Source: Linanthus parryae
Taxonomy: Eukaryota > Streptophyta > Magnoliopsida > Ericales > Polemoniaceae
DNA: 64,000 bases
Direction of reading: 5' to 3'
Assembly: GCA_023055425.1 (NCBI GenBank)
Contig: JALGPY010000007.1
Span: forward strand, 21,958,001-22,022,000
Position 1 is the stretch's first letter. Each line of letters starts with the position of its first letter. Positions 20,796 to 30,790 of the stretch are shown here, piece after piece. The notes under the pieces were generated by a model, which saw only the letters and a list, made by a program, of their open reading frames with translations, did no database searches and was not told the DNA's origin. A program made the translations under genes and the position numbers.

Positions 20796-23700
20796 AAAAC
20801 TGGACAACTAAGGTGCTGAAAGATCTGCCATTTCGCATAAAGGATGCGCAACAAGATATTGCTAACCTTCAATCTCAACTTCAACTGCATAGCGCAAGTG
20901 ATAGCCATCCGGTCAAGACTATTAAGTTGGAACAATTGGCCCGCATACACCTTGACAAGCTATTTATCGAGCAAGATATATACTGGAAACAACGTGCGAA
21001 ACAAGCTTGGTTACGACATGGGGACACAAATTCTAAGTTTTTTCATCGCGCCGCCACTATTCGGCGAAACAGGTCGCTTATCGTTGGTATCTATGACTGC
21101 AACGGTACTTTTATCCAATCTCAGGACGCTATCGCATCTTGTATTTTGCACCACTTCAAGAATATTCTTCAACCGGGCTCTGCCAATCCACCGCCAACAT
21201 CCAACTTTGATTGTGCTTCCCACTTCCACAAACAATTGTCTGAAATGGATAAAGGCTATCTCGAACGTCATTACACTGCCGAAGAAGTTCATGCAGCAGT
21301 TCACCAATTAGGTGCCAACAAAACCCCAGGACCGGATGGAATTATAGCAGAATTTTTGCAAAAACATTGGCCATTAGTTGGTGACGCGTTGACATCGGCT
21401 ATCCTTTTACCACTTTCAACAGGGTTTATGCTCAGAGAAATGAATCTCACTTTCATCACACTTATACCAAAGGTTAAAGATCCAATGCATGCTGGGGATT
21501 ACCGCCCAATCAGTCTTTGTAACACCATGTACAAAATTCTTGCAAAAGTTATTGCCAACCGACTGTCGTCAGTTATTCCTACCATCATATCGCCGACACA
21601 GACGGCCTTTCAGAAAGGTAAACTCATCTCTGACAACATTCTGATTGCACATGAAATTTTGCATTACATACGGAAAAAGAAACAAGGCAAAAAATCTTTT
21701 TATGCGGTAAAGCTTGACATGAACAAGGCCTTCGATCGGGTTTCATGGTCCTTCCTCAAGAACTGCCTCACCAACTTAGGATTTGGGGACTCTTTCATAC
21801 GGAACATTATGATGTGTATTTCGACGGTATCTTCGGCTATCCTTATAAATGGCCAGCCTACAACGTTTTTTTCTCCGTCACAAGGCCTACGTCAAGGTGG
21901 TCCGTTATCTCCATTTCTCTTTCTAATTGTTGCTGAGGCACTATCATCTACTTTGGATCACTGCAGCGCAGGCGGCAGCCTTGCTGGAGTTAAAGTTGCT
22001 CGAACTGCGCCACCGATCTCTCACTTACTGTTTGCGGATGATACATTCATCTTCCAAACCTATAACCCACACAACATAATAACACTTAAGACGGTGCTCG
22101 ATGACTACTGCTACCAATCAGGCCAGAAAATAAACTTTCAGAAATCGGAGATCTTTTGTAGCCCAAACATGACACCCACAGATCAGCAGACCATCTCAGC
22201 TACGCTTGGAATTCATCAGATTGACAAACCGGGTACATACTTGGGAACCCCCATGGACTTCACTCAAACGAAATCCGCTATATTTGCGCATATCCTCTCA
22301 CGCATTAAAAGCAAGCTCTCAAACTGGAAGCAACTCTCACTCTCTTTTGCTGGCCGTATTATACTGATCAAATCCACGCTACTCGCGATACCGACGTATA
22401 TCCTTTCGGTTTTCAAAGCGCCTGTATCCTTCTATGAAGATGTTCGTCAAGTCGTTTCAATGTTCCTCTGGTCCAATGGAAAGAAACATGGGATTTATTG
22501 GCGTTCGTGGGAATATCTTTGCCTTGATGTCTCTAAAGGCGGCCTGGGTTTCCGAGATATTAGGGCACACAACCAAGCATTGCTGGCAAAAACTGCATAT
22601 CGTCTCATGACGGACTCAAATAGTCTACTTGCTGGAATTCTGAAAGGTCGGTACTACCCACGCAGCTCCTTCACCCAAGCCAAAACTCCGTCATCTTCTT
22701 CATGGGGGTGGCAGAGCCTGTGCTGGGGACGTATTCTGGCATGTCATGGCACTACATCTACGATTGGAAACGGCAGTGGGACTCATCCTCTCTCTCAACA
22801 ATGGATTCCGGGCGACCCGTATGTCCCAAACCCCGCGGAAATCATTTTACAGACTTATCCAAGCCTCACGGTTGCCAACTTCATCCTTGATAATCCACCA
22901 CGCTGGAATGCCACACTACTGTCCAACTTCTTCAATGCCGACCAGCTCTACAACATTTCAACGATCCCGTTGATAGCACTGGACTTAGATGACACTCTTG
23001 CATGGAAGCCCTCCAACTCCGGAAACTTCACTGTTCACTCGGCATATCTTTTGGCTTGTTCAAATAAGGATCAGCTACTCCGTACCCCATCACCAGCAGC
23101 CGTGCAAGTCCTAAAACTCATCAACAAGCTTCAACTCGAGCCGAAAGTTTTCTCCGTCTGGAAAGCTGTGTCTGGTGCAATGGCAGTTATGGCAAGTCTG
23201 CGGTCTCGAAATATCATCACGACAACGACAACCTGTATTCTCTGCAATGACGAGGAAGAAACAATCTCCCATTGTCTTTTCCACTGCCACCACGCAAGAT
23301 CAATCTGGTTTGGATGCCCTATCGGCTACAGGGTTCCTGACACCGACACCCAAAGTTTCAGTACCACACTATTAACGTTGCTTCAGTCAACCAACGATGC
23401 CGAAGATAGGATCACCATGATCATCACTCTTAGGCAAATATGGCTCGCCAGGAACTCAATGACGATGAAACACCAGTATGTCTCTCCCATTGATTCACTC
23501 AATGCCATCACCGTCTCGATCCATAGACAACTTTCAAGGAATTTAGCCATTCAACACTCCACTCCCGAAAGAAAGCAAGTGAAGCCTAAAGAGGAAACAA
23601 TCTGCCTAGCTGGTAGGTACTTAAATTCTACAGATCCCGCTCTCAGAGCGTCGCAAATGGAATGTTTCTGTGTTGATGCGACGTGGACCAATCACAAAGA

Positions 23701-24031
23701 TTCGGTAGCTGCATGGGTGGACGCAAATAACTGTGCCATAGGTCATCATGTCAGTTTCCAAGCAGCAACACCACTCCAAGCGGAAACAAGAGGGGTTTCT
23801 GAGGCCCTACGGTGGCTGCTCAACAATGGCTACAAGGACATTGAGCTTCGCACCGACTCTCGCCAGTTGCTGGTGCATCTCCAACGACGCACCCTCCCAG
23901 CCGCTCAGCGAACCTTACTAGTCGATATCCGAACATCTGCTCGTAATTTTAATATCTGTAATATCTCGTTTGTTCGAAGACAAGGTGTCCAGGCAGGGCA
24001 TGACAAAGCGCATGCCATTGTAACCGGTTAA
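20723..24031 (+). CDS. LINE ORF2, C-terminal part: reverse transcriptase, Cys/His region and RNase H
   Basis: The genuine part begins at about 20796 (MKNWTTKVLKDL). RT motifs follow in order: NKTPGPDG, DYRPISL, KLDMNKAFDRVSW, GLRQGGPLSP and the catalytic FADD box near residue 437. A CxxC...HCLFHC zinc-type segment lies about residues 830-860. A plant-type RNase H follows (CFCVDATWTN, ETRGVSEAL, RTDSRQLL, then AGHDKAHA). It ends 34 bp before the A-tail. This part is fully open; only the shift against the endonuclease frame breaks the protein. Confidence 0.92.
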   Translation: MGHGYSRIIDFLFLPETTTSSPHMKNWTTKVLKDLPFRIKDAQQDIANLQSQLQLHSASDSHPVKTIKLEQLARIHLDKLFIEQDIYWKQRAKQAWLRHGDTNSKFFHRAATIRRNRSLIVGIYDCNGTFIQSQDAIASCILHHFKNILQPGSANPPPTSNFDCASHFHKQLSEMDKGYLERHYTAEEVHAAVHQLGANKTPGPDGIIAEFLQKHWPLVGDALTSAILLPLSTGFMLREMNLTFITLIPKVKDPMHAGDYRPISLCNTMYKILAKVIANRLSSVIPTIISPTQTAFQKGKLISDNILIAHEILHYIRKKKQGKKSFYAVKLDMNKAFDRVSWSFLKNCLTNLGFGDSFIRNIMMCISTVSSAILINGQPTTFFSPSQGLRQGGPLSPFLFLIVAEALSSTLDHCSAGGSLAGVKVARTAPPISHLLFADDTFIFQTYNPHNIITLKTVLDDYCYQSGQKINFQKSEIFCSPNMTPTDQQTISATLGIHQIDKPGTYLGTPMDFTQTKSAIFAHILSRIKSKLSNWKQLSLSFAGRIILIKSTLLAIPTYILSVFKAPVSFYEDVRQVVSMFLWSNGKKHGIYWRSWEYLCLDVSKGGLGFRDIRAHNQALLAKTAYRLMTDSNSLLAGILKGRYYPRSSFTQAKTPSSSSWGWQSLCWGRILACHGTTSTIGNGSGTHPLSQQWIPGDPYVPNPAEIILQTYPSLTVANFILDNPPRWNATLLSNFFNADQLYNISTIPLIALDLDDTLAWKPSNSGNFTVHSAYLLACSNKDQLLRTPSPAAVQVLKLINKLQLEPKVFSVWKAVSGAMAVMASLRSRNIITTTTTCILCNDEEETISHCLFHCHHARSIWFGCPIGYRVPDTDTQSFSTTLLTLLQSTNDAEDRITMIITLRQIWLARNSMTMKHQYVSPIDSLNAITVSIHRQLSRNLAIQHSTPERKQVKPKEETICLAGRYLNSTDPALRASQMECFCVDATWTNHKDSVAAWVDANNCAIGHHVSFQAATPLQAETRGVSEALRWLLNNGYKDIELRTDSRQLLVHLQRRTLPAAQRTLLVDIRTSARNFNICNISFVRRQGVQAGHDKAHAIVTG

Positions 24032-24054
24032 ATCTTTAATATATTTTATCTCTT

Positions 24055-24086
24055 TCAAAAAAAAAAATAGAAACTGATAACTAAGG
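24055..24086 (+). other. LINE 3' A-tail and right copy of the target duplication
   Basis: An A-run (24057-24067) leads directly into the second copy of the 21-bp target sequence. The exact border between A-tail and duplication is ambiguous by one or two A residues. Confidence 0.9.
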
Positions 24087-25189
24087 AATAAAGAATTCAA
24101 TTAGATGAAGAACAAATGACCAAGACATTGGTAGACAAATTAAATAAGAAACGAGTGGAGAAAAAAAAATTATAATTCTGTGACTTCTGTTTTATATTTA
24201 AATTCACGTGTGATTGTCATGTTGTAAATCATTTGAATTCTCTTATGCATATTTGACCCAGCTTATGGCATAATTTAGATAAAAAAATATATCAAAATGC
24301 GTCAGGGCAAAGATAATCACTCAAGAAATACACAGATTGAAAGAGATCTGTAATTCCGGCTATGGAAACTCTTGTCTACTGGTACGTGAGCCACAAGAAA
24401 ACTCCCATGAATTTTAAGATTAAGTTAAGATGAATTTAGTAATTTCCCACGAAATTGCTCCATCATTACTGGTCAAAATCATACTCTTGAATCAGCATCC
24501 GTGACATCTTCTAATGATCGCTAATCAATTATTTCTTCTTCTTGTGCTCACCAATCATTTATTTCTTCTTAATTAATTATGTCCAGGGTGATTGTTTTTT
24601 TCTTTTTGAGGAAACATCCGATGACTGTTTAGATAAAGTACCGTATCAAGATTTCGAATGAGTTGATGAAAAGGGTTGTAGAGTCAAGCCACGTGTCTTA
24701 AAACACTCCTTCCGTCCCAATATTGGTCACATGATTTTTGGATATTGCAAAAGGTTTGTCAACTTTTCTATTCTGACTAATATTGTAATTTCTTAAATTT
24801 GTCTTAAAAAATAGGAAAGAAGTAAAAAAATGGAGTATTCACGTAAATGAGAAGGTAAAAAGTTAGCGAGAATATAATTATTACATGTCTATTAAAACTT
24901 AAAAGGGTAGAATCCTCAAAATAAACCTAAATATTGGATAGGTTGATATATATTTGACTCAACAATCATCACAATTATGCTAAAACTTACTTGGTTTGTT
25001 TCGCTAGAAAATGTCCAGTTAACTTGAGAGGTTACTTTGATAGACTAATTTAATCTTTTTAGAGAAAGATAAACTTCTATTATTGTAGAACCGTATGATT
25101 ATTCATCATGATTACATCATGCGGGAAAAATTGCTGGGTCCAAACTGAGTTACTAGTTACTACCTAGCTAAATGTCTTTGTTTAGAATA
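24087..25189. other. AT-rich intergenic sequence, no gene seen
   Basis: No supported ORF. A stretch starting ACTCCTTCCGTCCC at about 24705 resembles one end of a Stowaway-type MITE, but no matching right end is visible, so it is at most a decayed fragment. Confidence 0.5.
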
Positions 25190-25450
25190 TTGCAAATTCG
25201 TGTGCAACGGTGTTGGTAGAATGATGATGGTAAGTAATAGAGATGGCATCAAAGCGTGGTGAAAGAGCCTGGATATGGCGTAGAGCATCTCCTTAATCTG
25301 ATCTGTCAAAAATGGTTTGTACGTTGCTGTTGATGACGTCGATCACTTTTTTGGCATCGGTTACTACAATAACTCTGCGTTGCTCACTCTCAAGAGCGAG
25401 AAGGAGGCCTTCCGGAATGGCGAGTGTTTCAGCCTCCAACGCCGAGGAAG
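25190..25450 (-). pseudogene. LINE RNase H relic
   Basis: The minus-strand frame reads SSALEAETLAIPEGLLLAL, then VIVVTDAKKVIDVINS, a stop, and finally STNTVAHEFA. This is the plant RNase H (RVT_3) fold that closes LINE ORF2 proteins: the Glu of EAE, the Asp of TDAK and the NxxAHxxA signature are in order. It is in the opposite orientation to the LINE at 16917-24065 and clearly more decayed, so it derives from a separate insertion. Confidence 0.7.
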
Positions 25451-25532
25451 TCGGACTAATTTAAATTTTTCATAAAGTTGCAATATTTATGAATTTCTTG
25501 TAATAATATTGTATTAAGAAGAATATACAATA

Positions 25533-25620
25533 GGGTAAATTTCACTTACACCCCCTCAGTTTAGGAGATTCTTCACTTACACCCCTTCTAGTATGGGTAT
25601 CTTCACTTACACCCCTTATG
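25533..25620 (+). repeat. MULE left terminal inverted repeat
   Basis: Matches the complement of 30067-30154 with a few mismatches. It contains three direct copies of TTCACTTACACCCC at about 32-34-bp intervals, candidates for transposase-binding sites. Confidence 0.92.
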
Positions 25621-25767
25621 TTTAAGGGTCATTAACAGAGCCTAACGGAAGTGTTAAAAGTCTGTAATACCCATGTCATATTATATGCAAAGTTTACTAA
25701 AATATCTAACCTAAACCTAAATTACCTATTGGCCTTCGGGATCACAACAGTAGCAGGCATTCAATAC

Positions 25768-26641
25768 CATAGTTTTAAAAACCGGACCGGACCGGCCGGT
25801 TCGAGGGCCTTGACCGGTCCGGTTAAGATATAAGACCGCCCATGCAGAAAAGCCGGGCCACGTCGAACCAGCCGGTTGGTGACCCGCCCGGTTCGGAAAT
25901 TAAAAGCAAATCATGCCGCTGGGAAGTTTCAAACCCCAGACCTCCTTAATGAGGGAAGGGAACGCTTACCACTGGGACACGCTGCTCTTGTTGGTTAGAT
26001 TGAGCAATAAATATACTTGACTCTTATCAGTTATTTGCATGATAAAGAATAATTTTCATTTTTTGTTGTTGTTTCTTTTTAGAAATCTAATCTCTTTTAA
26101 AGAGATTTAGTAGGAGTATTTTGTTTTGCCAAAGTATTTTATTCGTAAAATATATTGCAAATTTGAATTTAAGTATTTAATTTTAACTTTTCACAACCAT
26201 TAATGACTATTGCTCCCATAGAAATCGTTATTAAAAAATGAAAAGATGTGTTCCTCCAAAATTAGACACGATTATTTTATTTGTCAATTAAGTGTGTTCT
26301 TAAAAATTACGACTAATTGTATATAAATCTCAAAATATATTAGTTAATGTCAATCAACATGTTTATATATTATAAACCTCAAAATATAATTGTTGTTAAC
26401 CATAATTTAGATTTTTTAAACATAGCTATTACTATAACAATATAACAACGCTAAATGAGGTCCAAATTAGAACGTTCGAGTATTGTTTTGGATATTTATC
26501 ATTATGTTTACTATTTATTAAAATAAAAAATTATAAATATATATTATTAATTAAACATGCGATTGAACAGGTCCGACCACCGGTCCGACCATGAACCGGT
26601 GCCTCACCGGTTCGATGGCCGGTCCGGTTTTTAAAACTTTG
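25768..26641. mobile_element. hAT-type MITE, 874 bp, nested in the MULE
   Basis: The ends read CATAGTTTTAAAAACCGG at the left and the near-complement CCGGTTTTTAAAACTTTG at the right, i.e. CA-starting inverted repeats followed by CCGG-rich subterminal repeats. The flanks carry an identical 8-bp duplication TTCAATAC (25760-25767 and 26642-26649), as expected for hAT. There is no transposase ORF. Repeated ACCGG/CCGGT motifs near both ends are typical subterminal binding sites. Confidence 0.88.
25917..25985 (-). ncRNA. tRNA-like segment with A- and B-box-like motifs
   Basis: On the minus strand TGTCCCAGTGG (25979-25969) resembles an RNA polymerase III A box with one deviation, and GGTTTGAAACT downstream resembles a B box with two deviations, at roughly tRNA-like spacing. 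The intervening CTCATTAAGGAGGTC could form an anticodon-like arm. It is not a functional tRNA gene. It may be a captured tRNA-derived piece inside the MITE. Confidence 0.35.
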
Positions 26642-26649
26642 TTCAATAC

Positions 26650-27297
26650 TATCTACCTACCAAGTCAAAAGCATTCCAGAGAACCGCGTAAGTCTAGTTT
26701 CGAGAGAGAATAGAGAGTGAGAGAGATGGCGACATGAATACCCGTGACTTCGATTTGGCGATTCCCCGACGGCATTGAGAACGACGAGCCGTGCCTTGCG
26801 ATTTCCCGACGGAGGCGTAGATTCGGTGCTGCACCTCTGTTGTTCAAACGAAGCTCAGAGGGGGACTTTGATTTGGAGGTTCTGGTATGAAAGTATTATT
26901 TTTACTTGTTATTTGATGGTCATCTTCGCATGTGCTCTAATGGTCATGCTTGATTTGAGTTTGAATCCATGTAAACATTTGTGCATATTTAGGTTTAGGC
27001 TAAGAAACATCCAGTAACATACTTCTGGAAACTGATACAAGCAAACACAGTTTCTTAGTGGGTTAGTTGGCCAATGTTTAGCAATTTATGTTTTGCAATT
27101 GCTAGGCGATATTTCTCATCTAATTGCTAGGTGATATTTCTCATCTAATTGCTAGGTGATATTTTGTAATTGTTGGGTTCAATAGTATGTGTTGTTGGTT
27201 ACGGTTGATGTGTGTGTGTTGCATTATTTTCTGGATTTCTTACATATTGCTCTCATTATTCAATAATGTATACGTTGGTTGAATGTGTTATTTAGGA
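26650..27297 (+). promoter_or_regulatory. MULE gene 5' region with a probable leader intron and tandem repeats
   Basis: Between the nested MITE and the transposase ATG. TTATTTAG|G just before the ATG fits a splice acceptor, and GGAG|GTTCTGG near 26880 is a possible donor, but the intron is not proven. A 25-bp unit (AATTGCTAGG(C/T)GATATTT...) is repeated about 2.8 times at 27097-27165. Confidence 0.4.
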
Positions 27298-28266
27298 ATG
27301 GATACTCCTAACAACCCAACCTCTAGTGTACCCTTGTTCAGATTGGTCGACTATTCATCTGAATCTGAAGAGGATACTGAGGATATTGGTGATGATATAG
27401 TGGATGATGTCCCTTTATGCCACGAATCTGACTGTGAAGAGGTGAGGGCACGAAAAGCAGCTGAAGTTGGTGAGTATCTTGCAAATGCATATGAGTTTTA
27501 TGGTTTGAGTGAGGAAGATGATGACTGGAAGGCAGATGAAAGTAGTGAGGATGATATGAGTTCTGATGGAGGCCTATCACCCTTAGAGGATGATGAAGCA
27601 CTTCTGTTGTCTGACGAACTTATAGAGTGTGATGACCAGTTATCCGACTACGATAGTGGTGACAGTGGGGGTGAACCATTGAGTGAGAGTGAGTTGGAAG
27701 AGGGTTGCACTCAACTGTTCAAGTGTAATGATGGTATCCTTCCAATTATAGATGCATCGATAGATATAAAGAAACATATGGTATTTCCATCGACACAGGA
27801 CTTTAGAGATACCTTGAAAGATTGTGCAATACAGAATGGGTTTGCTTTGCGTAGGAAAAAGAATGAAGGAACAAGGGTTACACTTAATTGTGCAGCTGAA
27901 GGATGTCCTTGGAGATTGCATGGTAGTAGGTTACAAGATAAGAAGACATTCAAGATCAGGACATTCAAAAATGTGCATAAATGTAGTCGCTTAACAAGGA
28001 ATCCAGAGGCAAATTCGAGATGGATGGCTAAGAAATTGAAAGACTGCGTTAGAAAGAATCCTACAATTAAACTGTCTGACATACAATCTAAGTTGAGAAA
28101 GATTTATGGTATTGAAGTTGAGAATCAACAACAACTATGGAGAGCAAAGAAAAAAGCAATAGAGGAGTCAGAGGGTAGCCATGCAAAGTCGTATAATTTG
28201 TTGCCTGCATATATGGATGAGTTAAGAAAAAAGCAATGGAGCGTATACAATTCACCCAATTGCTGA
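27298..28266 (+). pseudogene. MULE transposase, N-terminal part (MuDR DNA-binding domain)
   Basis: I take the ATG at 27298 as the start; an upstream in-frame ATG at 27283 lies across a likely splice acceptor. Residues 1-130 are strongly acidic (Glu/Asp/Ser). From about residue 155 the MuDR-type domain is recognisable: VFPSTQDFRDTLKDCAIQNG, then a C-x4-C-PW zinc-like pair and the final HKC. The helical segment YGIEVENQQQLWRAKKKA, also standard, follows. The frame ends at a TGA just after LRKKQW. The DDE catalytic domain that should follow is missing, so the product could bind DNA but not catalyse transposition. Confidence 0.85.
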
Positions 28267-29508
28267 CCCTAGACATTGGTGTAGTTCTAGTAGCGCAATG
28301 CCTGAACCTCCCTTGACTAGAAGACCACCTAGAAGGCCACAAAAAGAAAGGAAGAGAAACTTAAACGTTGAAAATCCTGCCACTGCACAGAGAAGTGGTA
28401 TTGTTAAGTGCAAGAAGTGTAATAATTTTGGTCACAATTCAAGAACATGTGGCAGACTTCCCTTAAATAAAATGAGGGCATATCAGAAAAGAGCGTTCAA
28501 GGTGAGTTTGACTTGATTGTAAATTGTGTAAGTTGAATTTAACTTGTTTAACTGACATTCACATTGATGTTTCTTGCAGAGGCAACAATCAATGCCTTCA
28601 AGTGTGAGTGATCAACCACCAACTACTCACTGGGTTAGTTACATTCATTTGATACATTCAAGTACTATATTCATTATTGAATACAACAATTTATTTCTGT
28701 ATTTTTCCTTGCAGAATAGAAGCAGCAACACTGACATGGGCACTCAAGGTAGCCACACTTCTGGTACACAAGGGTCACAGGTCTGTCAAAGATTAATAGG
28801 TGTTATTATTTTGTTTGATTCTGGTTTAACTAACGATTTGTTATTTACTGTAATCTTTCGGTGCAGACAAGAATTTACAACCAATCCACCACTGGACTCT
28901 CAAGTTCTCAATCAACAACAGTAAGTTCAAGACATAGATCTCAACCAGAATATGTAAATTTATATTTTAACCCTTGTTTCCAAATTTAATTGTTATGTAA
29001 TTAATTTATTTTGAACTCAATTTTTGCAGACAAGAATCTACAACCAAAGCGGATTAAATTCGGCTTTTACAGATCCAAGTACTCAATCGACAACTACGGT
29101 AAGTATGGCATATTCAACTAGCACAAGTATATAATTCATTTAGATTTACTGTAATGTATTTGTGTAGCCAAACACTAGTAGGGGAGGAAGAACCAGAAAC
29201 CATGGTGCCAGGGTTACTTTTAACAACAATATCAATCTTTTCATTTGTTTAATGATATGAAATTTGTGTACTGAAATTGTATATTAATGAAATTGGGTGC
29301 AGGGTAGGAGAGGTGGAAGAAACAACATAGCACATATTGGTGGTGTCACTGACATTGGTCCGATGGCAGATTTCACAAAGGTTCATTTAAATTCAGAAAA
29401 GATTTATTTTGGTATATTTATTCGCATCTTAAATTGAGTATTCTTTTTTCCAATCTGCAGAATTGGCTTAGTTTCGGGGATGCTCGAGGGAGTTCCTCCC
29501 AGCCTTAG
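28244..29508 (+). pseudogene. MULE transposase, C-terminal part, eight exons
   Basis: After the internal deletion, homology resumes one frame over at YTIHPIADPRHW, followed by RRPPRRPQKER and a zinc knuckle C-x2-C-x4-H-x4-C (VKCKKCNNFGHNSRTC). Exon 1 ends at 28501. Further exons with good GT/AG borders are 28580-28633, 28715-28780, 28867-28920, 29030-29098, 29168-29212, 29303-29380 and 29461-29508 (stop TAG). All are multiples of three and join in phase 0. Exons 4 and 5 both begin TRIYNQS, a tandem exon duplication. The tail is Ser/Thr/Gln- and then Gly/Arg-rich. Confidence 0.8.
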
Positions 29509-30066
29509 ATGGTGAAATCAAGAATACAACACCATTTTTTGTGGGGAATTAGTAATTCATATCCGCGCCTCATAGAATATATGCGTATATGTTATGCTGT
29601 TATAAAGCAGTTTAGTTTTTGTATATGTGCTAATTTTAGACATGCTAAAATGTCATCTCCTAGATTTTGTATGTAATAGGAGCAGTTTAGTTTTTGTATA
29701 TGTGCTAATTTTAGACATGCTAAAATGCCACATGCTAAAATTGTACAATTTGTAAGGAGTGTACTAATTATCCCAGATTAAGGACATTTTTGAACAACGA
29801 AGTGTAATGAACATCCATGTTTTATATAGAATGATGGATGTGTGGTGAAAAAGGGTCAAGTGTGTGGTTTATATAGAATGGAGACCAGTGGTATTTTCGT
29901 CCATTATGTATTGAGGGTGGATGGTCCACTTGTCATTTTTATATGTGCTGGGGTAGATTGGACCTTGCAGTCCTTACAAGGGCAAAGTTGTACTCAAAAT
30001 TTGTTTTTGTCAGAACTAACATACTTCCTTGACAGAGGGGGTGCAAGTGACAGGAGGTTTGGAGGG
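29509..30066 (+). other. MULE 3' region with an exact 46-bp direct repeat
   Basis: Between the transposase stop and the right terminal repeat. Two identical 46-bp copies (29607-29652 and 29682-29727) begin GCAGTTTAG and end GCTAAAATG. No other gene is seen; the ORF at 29842-30099 crosses into the terminal repeat and is not convincing. Confidence 0.7.
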
Positions 30067-30154
30067 CATAAGGGATGTAAGTTAAGATACCCAAACTAGA
30101 AGGGGTGTAAGTGAAGAATCTCCTAAACTGAGGGGGTGTAAGTGAAATTTACGC
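30067..30154 (-). repeat. MULE right terminal inverted repeat
   Basis: The complement of the left repeat, with the same three-fold internal motif. It ends 636 bp upstream of the EXO70 start codon. Confidence 0.92.
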
Positions 30155-30163
30155 TATACAATA

Positions 30164-30790
30164 TTATGATAATACCGATGATATAGGCTAAAAGTATAGA
30201 TTTCAAACTTAAGAACGGCTACAAGAAATTTGAATTAATTAATTCACTACACATCATGAGTTACGAGAGCCACGAGATGAACTAAAATGAAGAAAGTACG
30301 ATGAAACGTGCAAGAGATTTGTTTATCTGGTGCAGTGATTGGATTGAGGTTTATCAAAAACGAATCAAACGTCTGAGAACTTTTCTAATGTATCAAAACG
30401 TCAACGTCAACAAGAAAAATTGAATATTATATTTCTGAATCCAAACGATGGACCAATAACGGAATCAATCAAATCAAATATATGAAAATCAAACACCTCA
30501 ACGCGTAAAGTCAACAAAAACAGAGTTGTTTTTCTCGTATCAAGAATGGAAAATGTCGATCCTCAAGATATGTAACTCTTCTTGAACCTCAAGATACACC
30601 TAGCATCCATTCTCAGACTCTGCCTACATATACCCCCTCGCCCTCCAGTTACCAACTTAACAATCAGTACATACTTCCACACCTACAACTACACTTTCCT
30701 ATTCCAAGTGCTATCTTCCTTTATTGGTCTGAGCCAGTGTTGTTCAGTCGACAACATTTTCTTTTACTATATATCCTAAAAACATATTCT
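30164..30790 (+). promoter_or_regulatory. Upstream region of the EXO70 gene
   Basis: Begins right after the MULE target duplication. It contains three W-box cores (TTGAC on the minus strand) at 30400-30404, 30406-30410 and 30510-30514, and an ACGCGT element at 30501-30506. A TACATATA stretch at 30625-30632 is the most plausible TATA box, giving a leader of roughly 130 bp. These are short motifs and could be chance; expression data would decide. Confidence 0.4.

Larger units (their letters stand above)
16917..24065 (+). mobile_element. L1-type non-LTR retrotransposon (plant LINE) with terminal RNase H
   Basis: A 7149-bp element bounded by an identical 21-bp target duplication (16896-16916 and 24066-24086; it starts AATAGAAACTG and ends AACTAAGG). 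It ends in an A-run just before the right copy, as expected of target-primed reverse transcription. It has a 634-bp 5' leader, ORF1 with a zinc knuckle, and ORF2 with endonuclease, reverse transcriptase, a Cys/His segment and RNase H. Apart from one frameshift in ORF2 the coding parts are open, and the perfect duplication indicates a fairly recent insertion. Confidence 0.95.
25533..30154 (+). mobile_element. Mutator-like element (MULE), internally deleted
   Basis: Terminal inverted repeats of 88 bp (25533-25620 and 30067-30154) are flanked by a 9-bp direct duplication, TATACAATA (25524-25532 and 30155-30163), the size typical of Mutator. Inside is a gene with a MuDR-type N-terminal DNA-binding domain, a junction where the catalytic and SWIM domains are missing, and a C-terminal tail spread over small exons. 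The ends look recently mobile, but the deleted transposase means it needs help in trans. A hAT-type MITE is nested near its left end. Confidence 0.93.

Noticed and set aside
20780..20800. Programmed frameshift joining the LINE endonuclease and RT
   Set aside because: No slippery heptamer at the junction, and plant L1-type ORF2 is normally continuous; a simple indel is likelier.
24705..24965. Stowaway-type MITE
   Set aside because: Only the left TCCNTCCGTCCC-like end is visible; no matching right end or TA duplication found.
29842..30099. 85-codon ORF near the right end of the MULE
   Set aside because: Crosses into the terminal repeat and has no recognisable motif.
30768..30774. TATATAT as the EXO70 TATA box
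   Set aside because: Only 17 bases before the chosen start codon, too close to serve as its TATA box.
30737..30790. Upstream in-frame ATG of EXO70 as the true start
   Set aside because: The extra 18 residues are hydrophobic and unlike EXO70 N-termini; the ATG at 30791 fits the family better.
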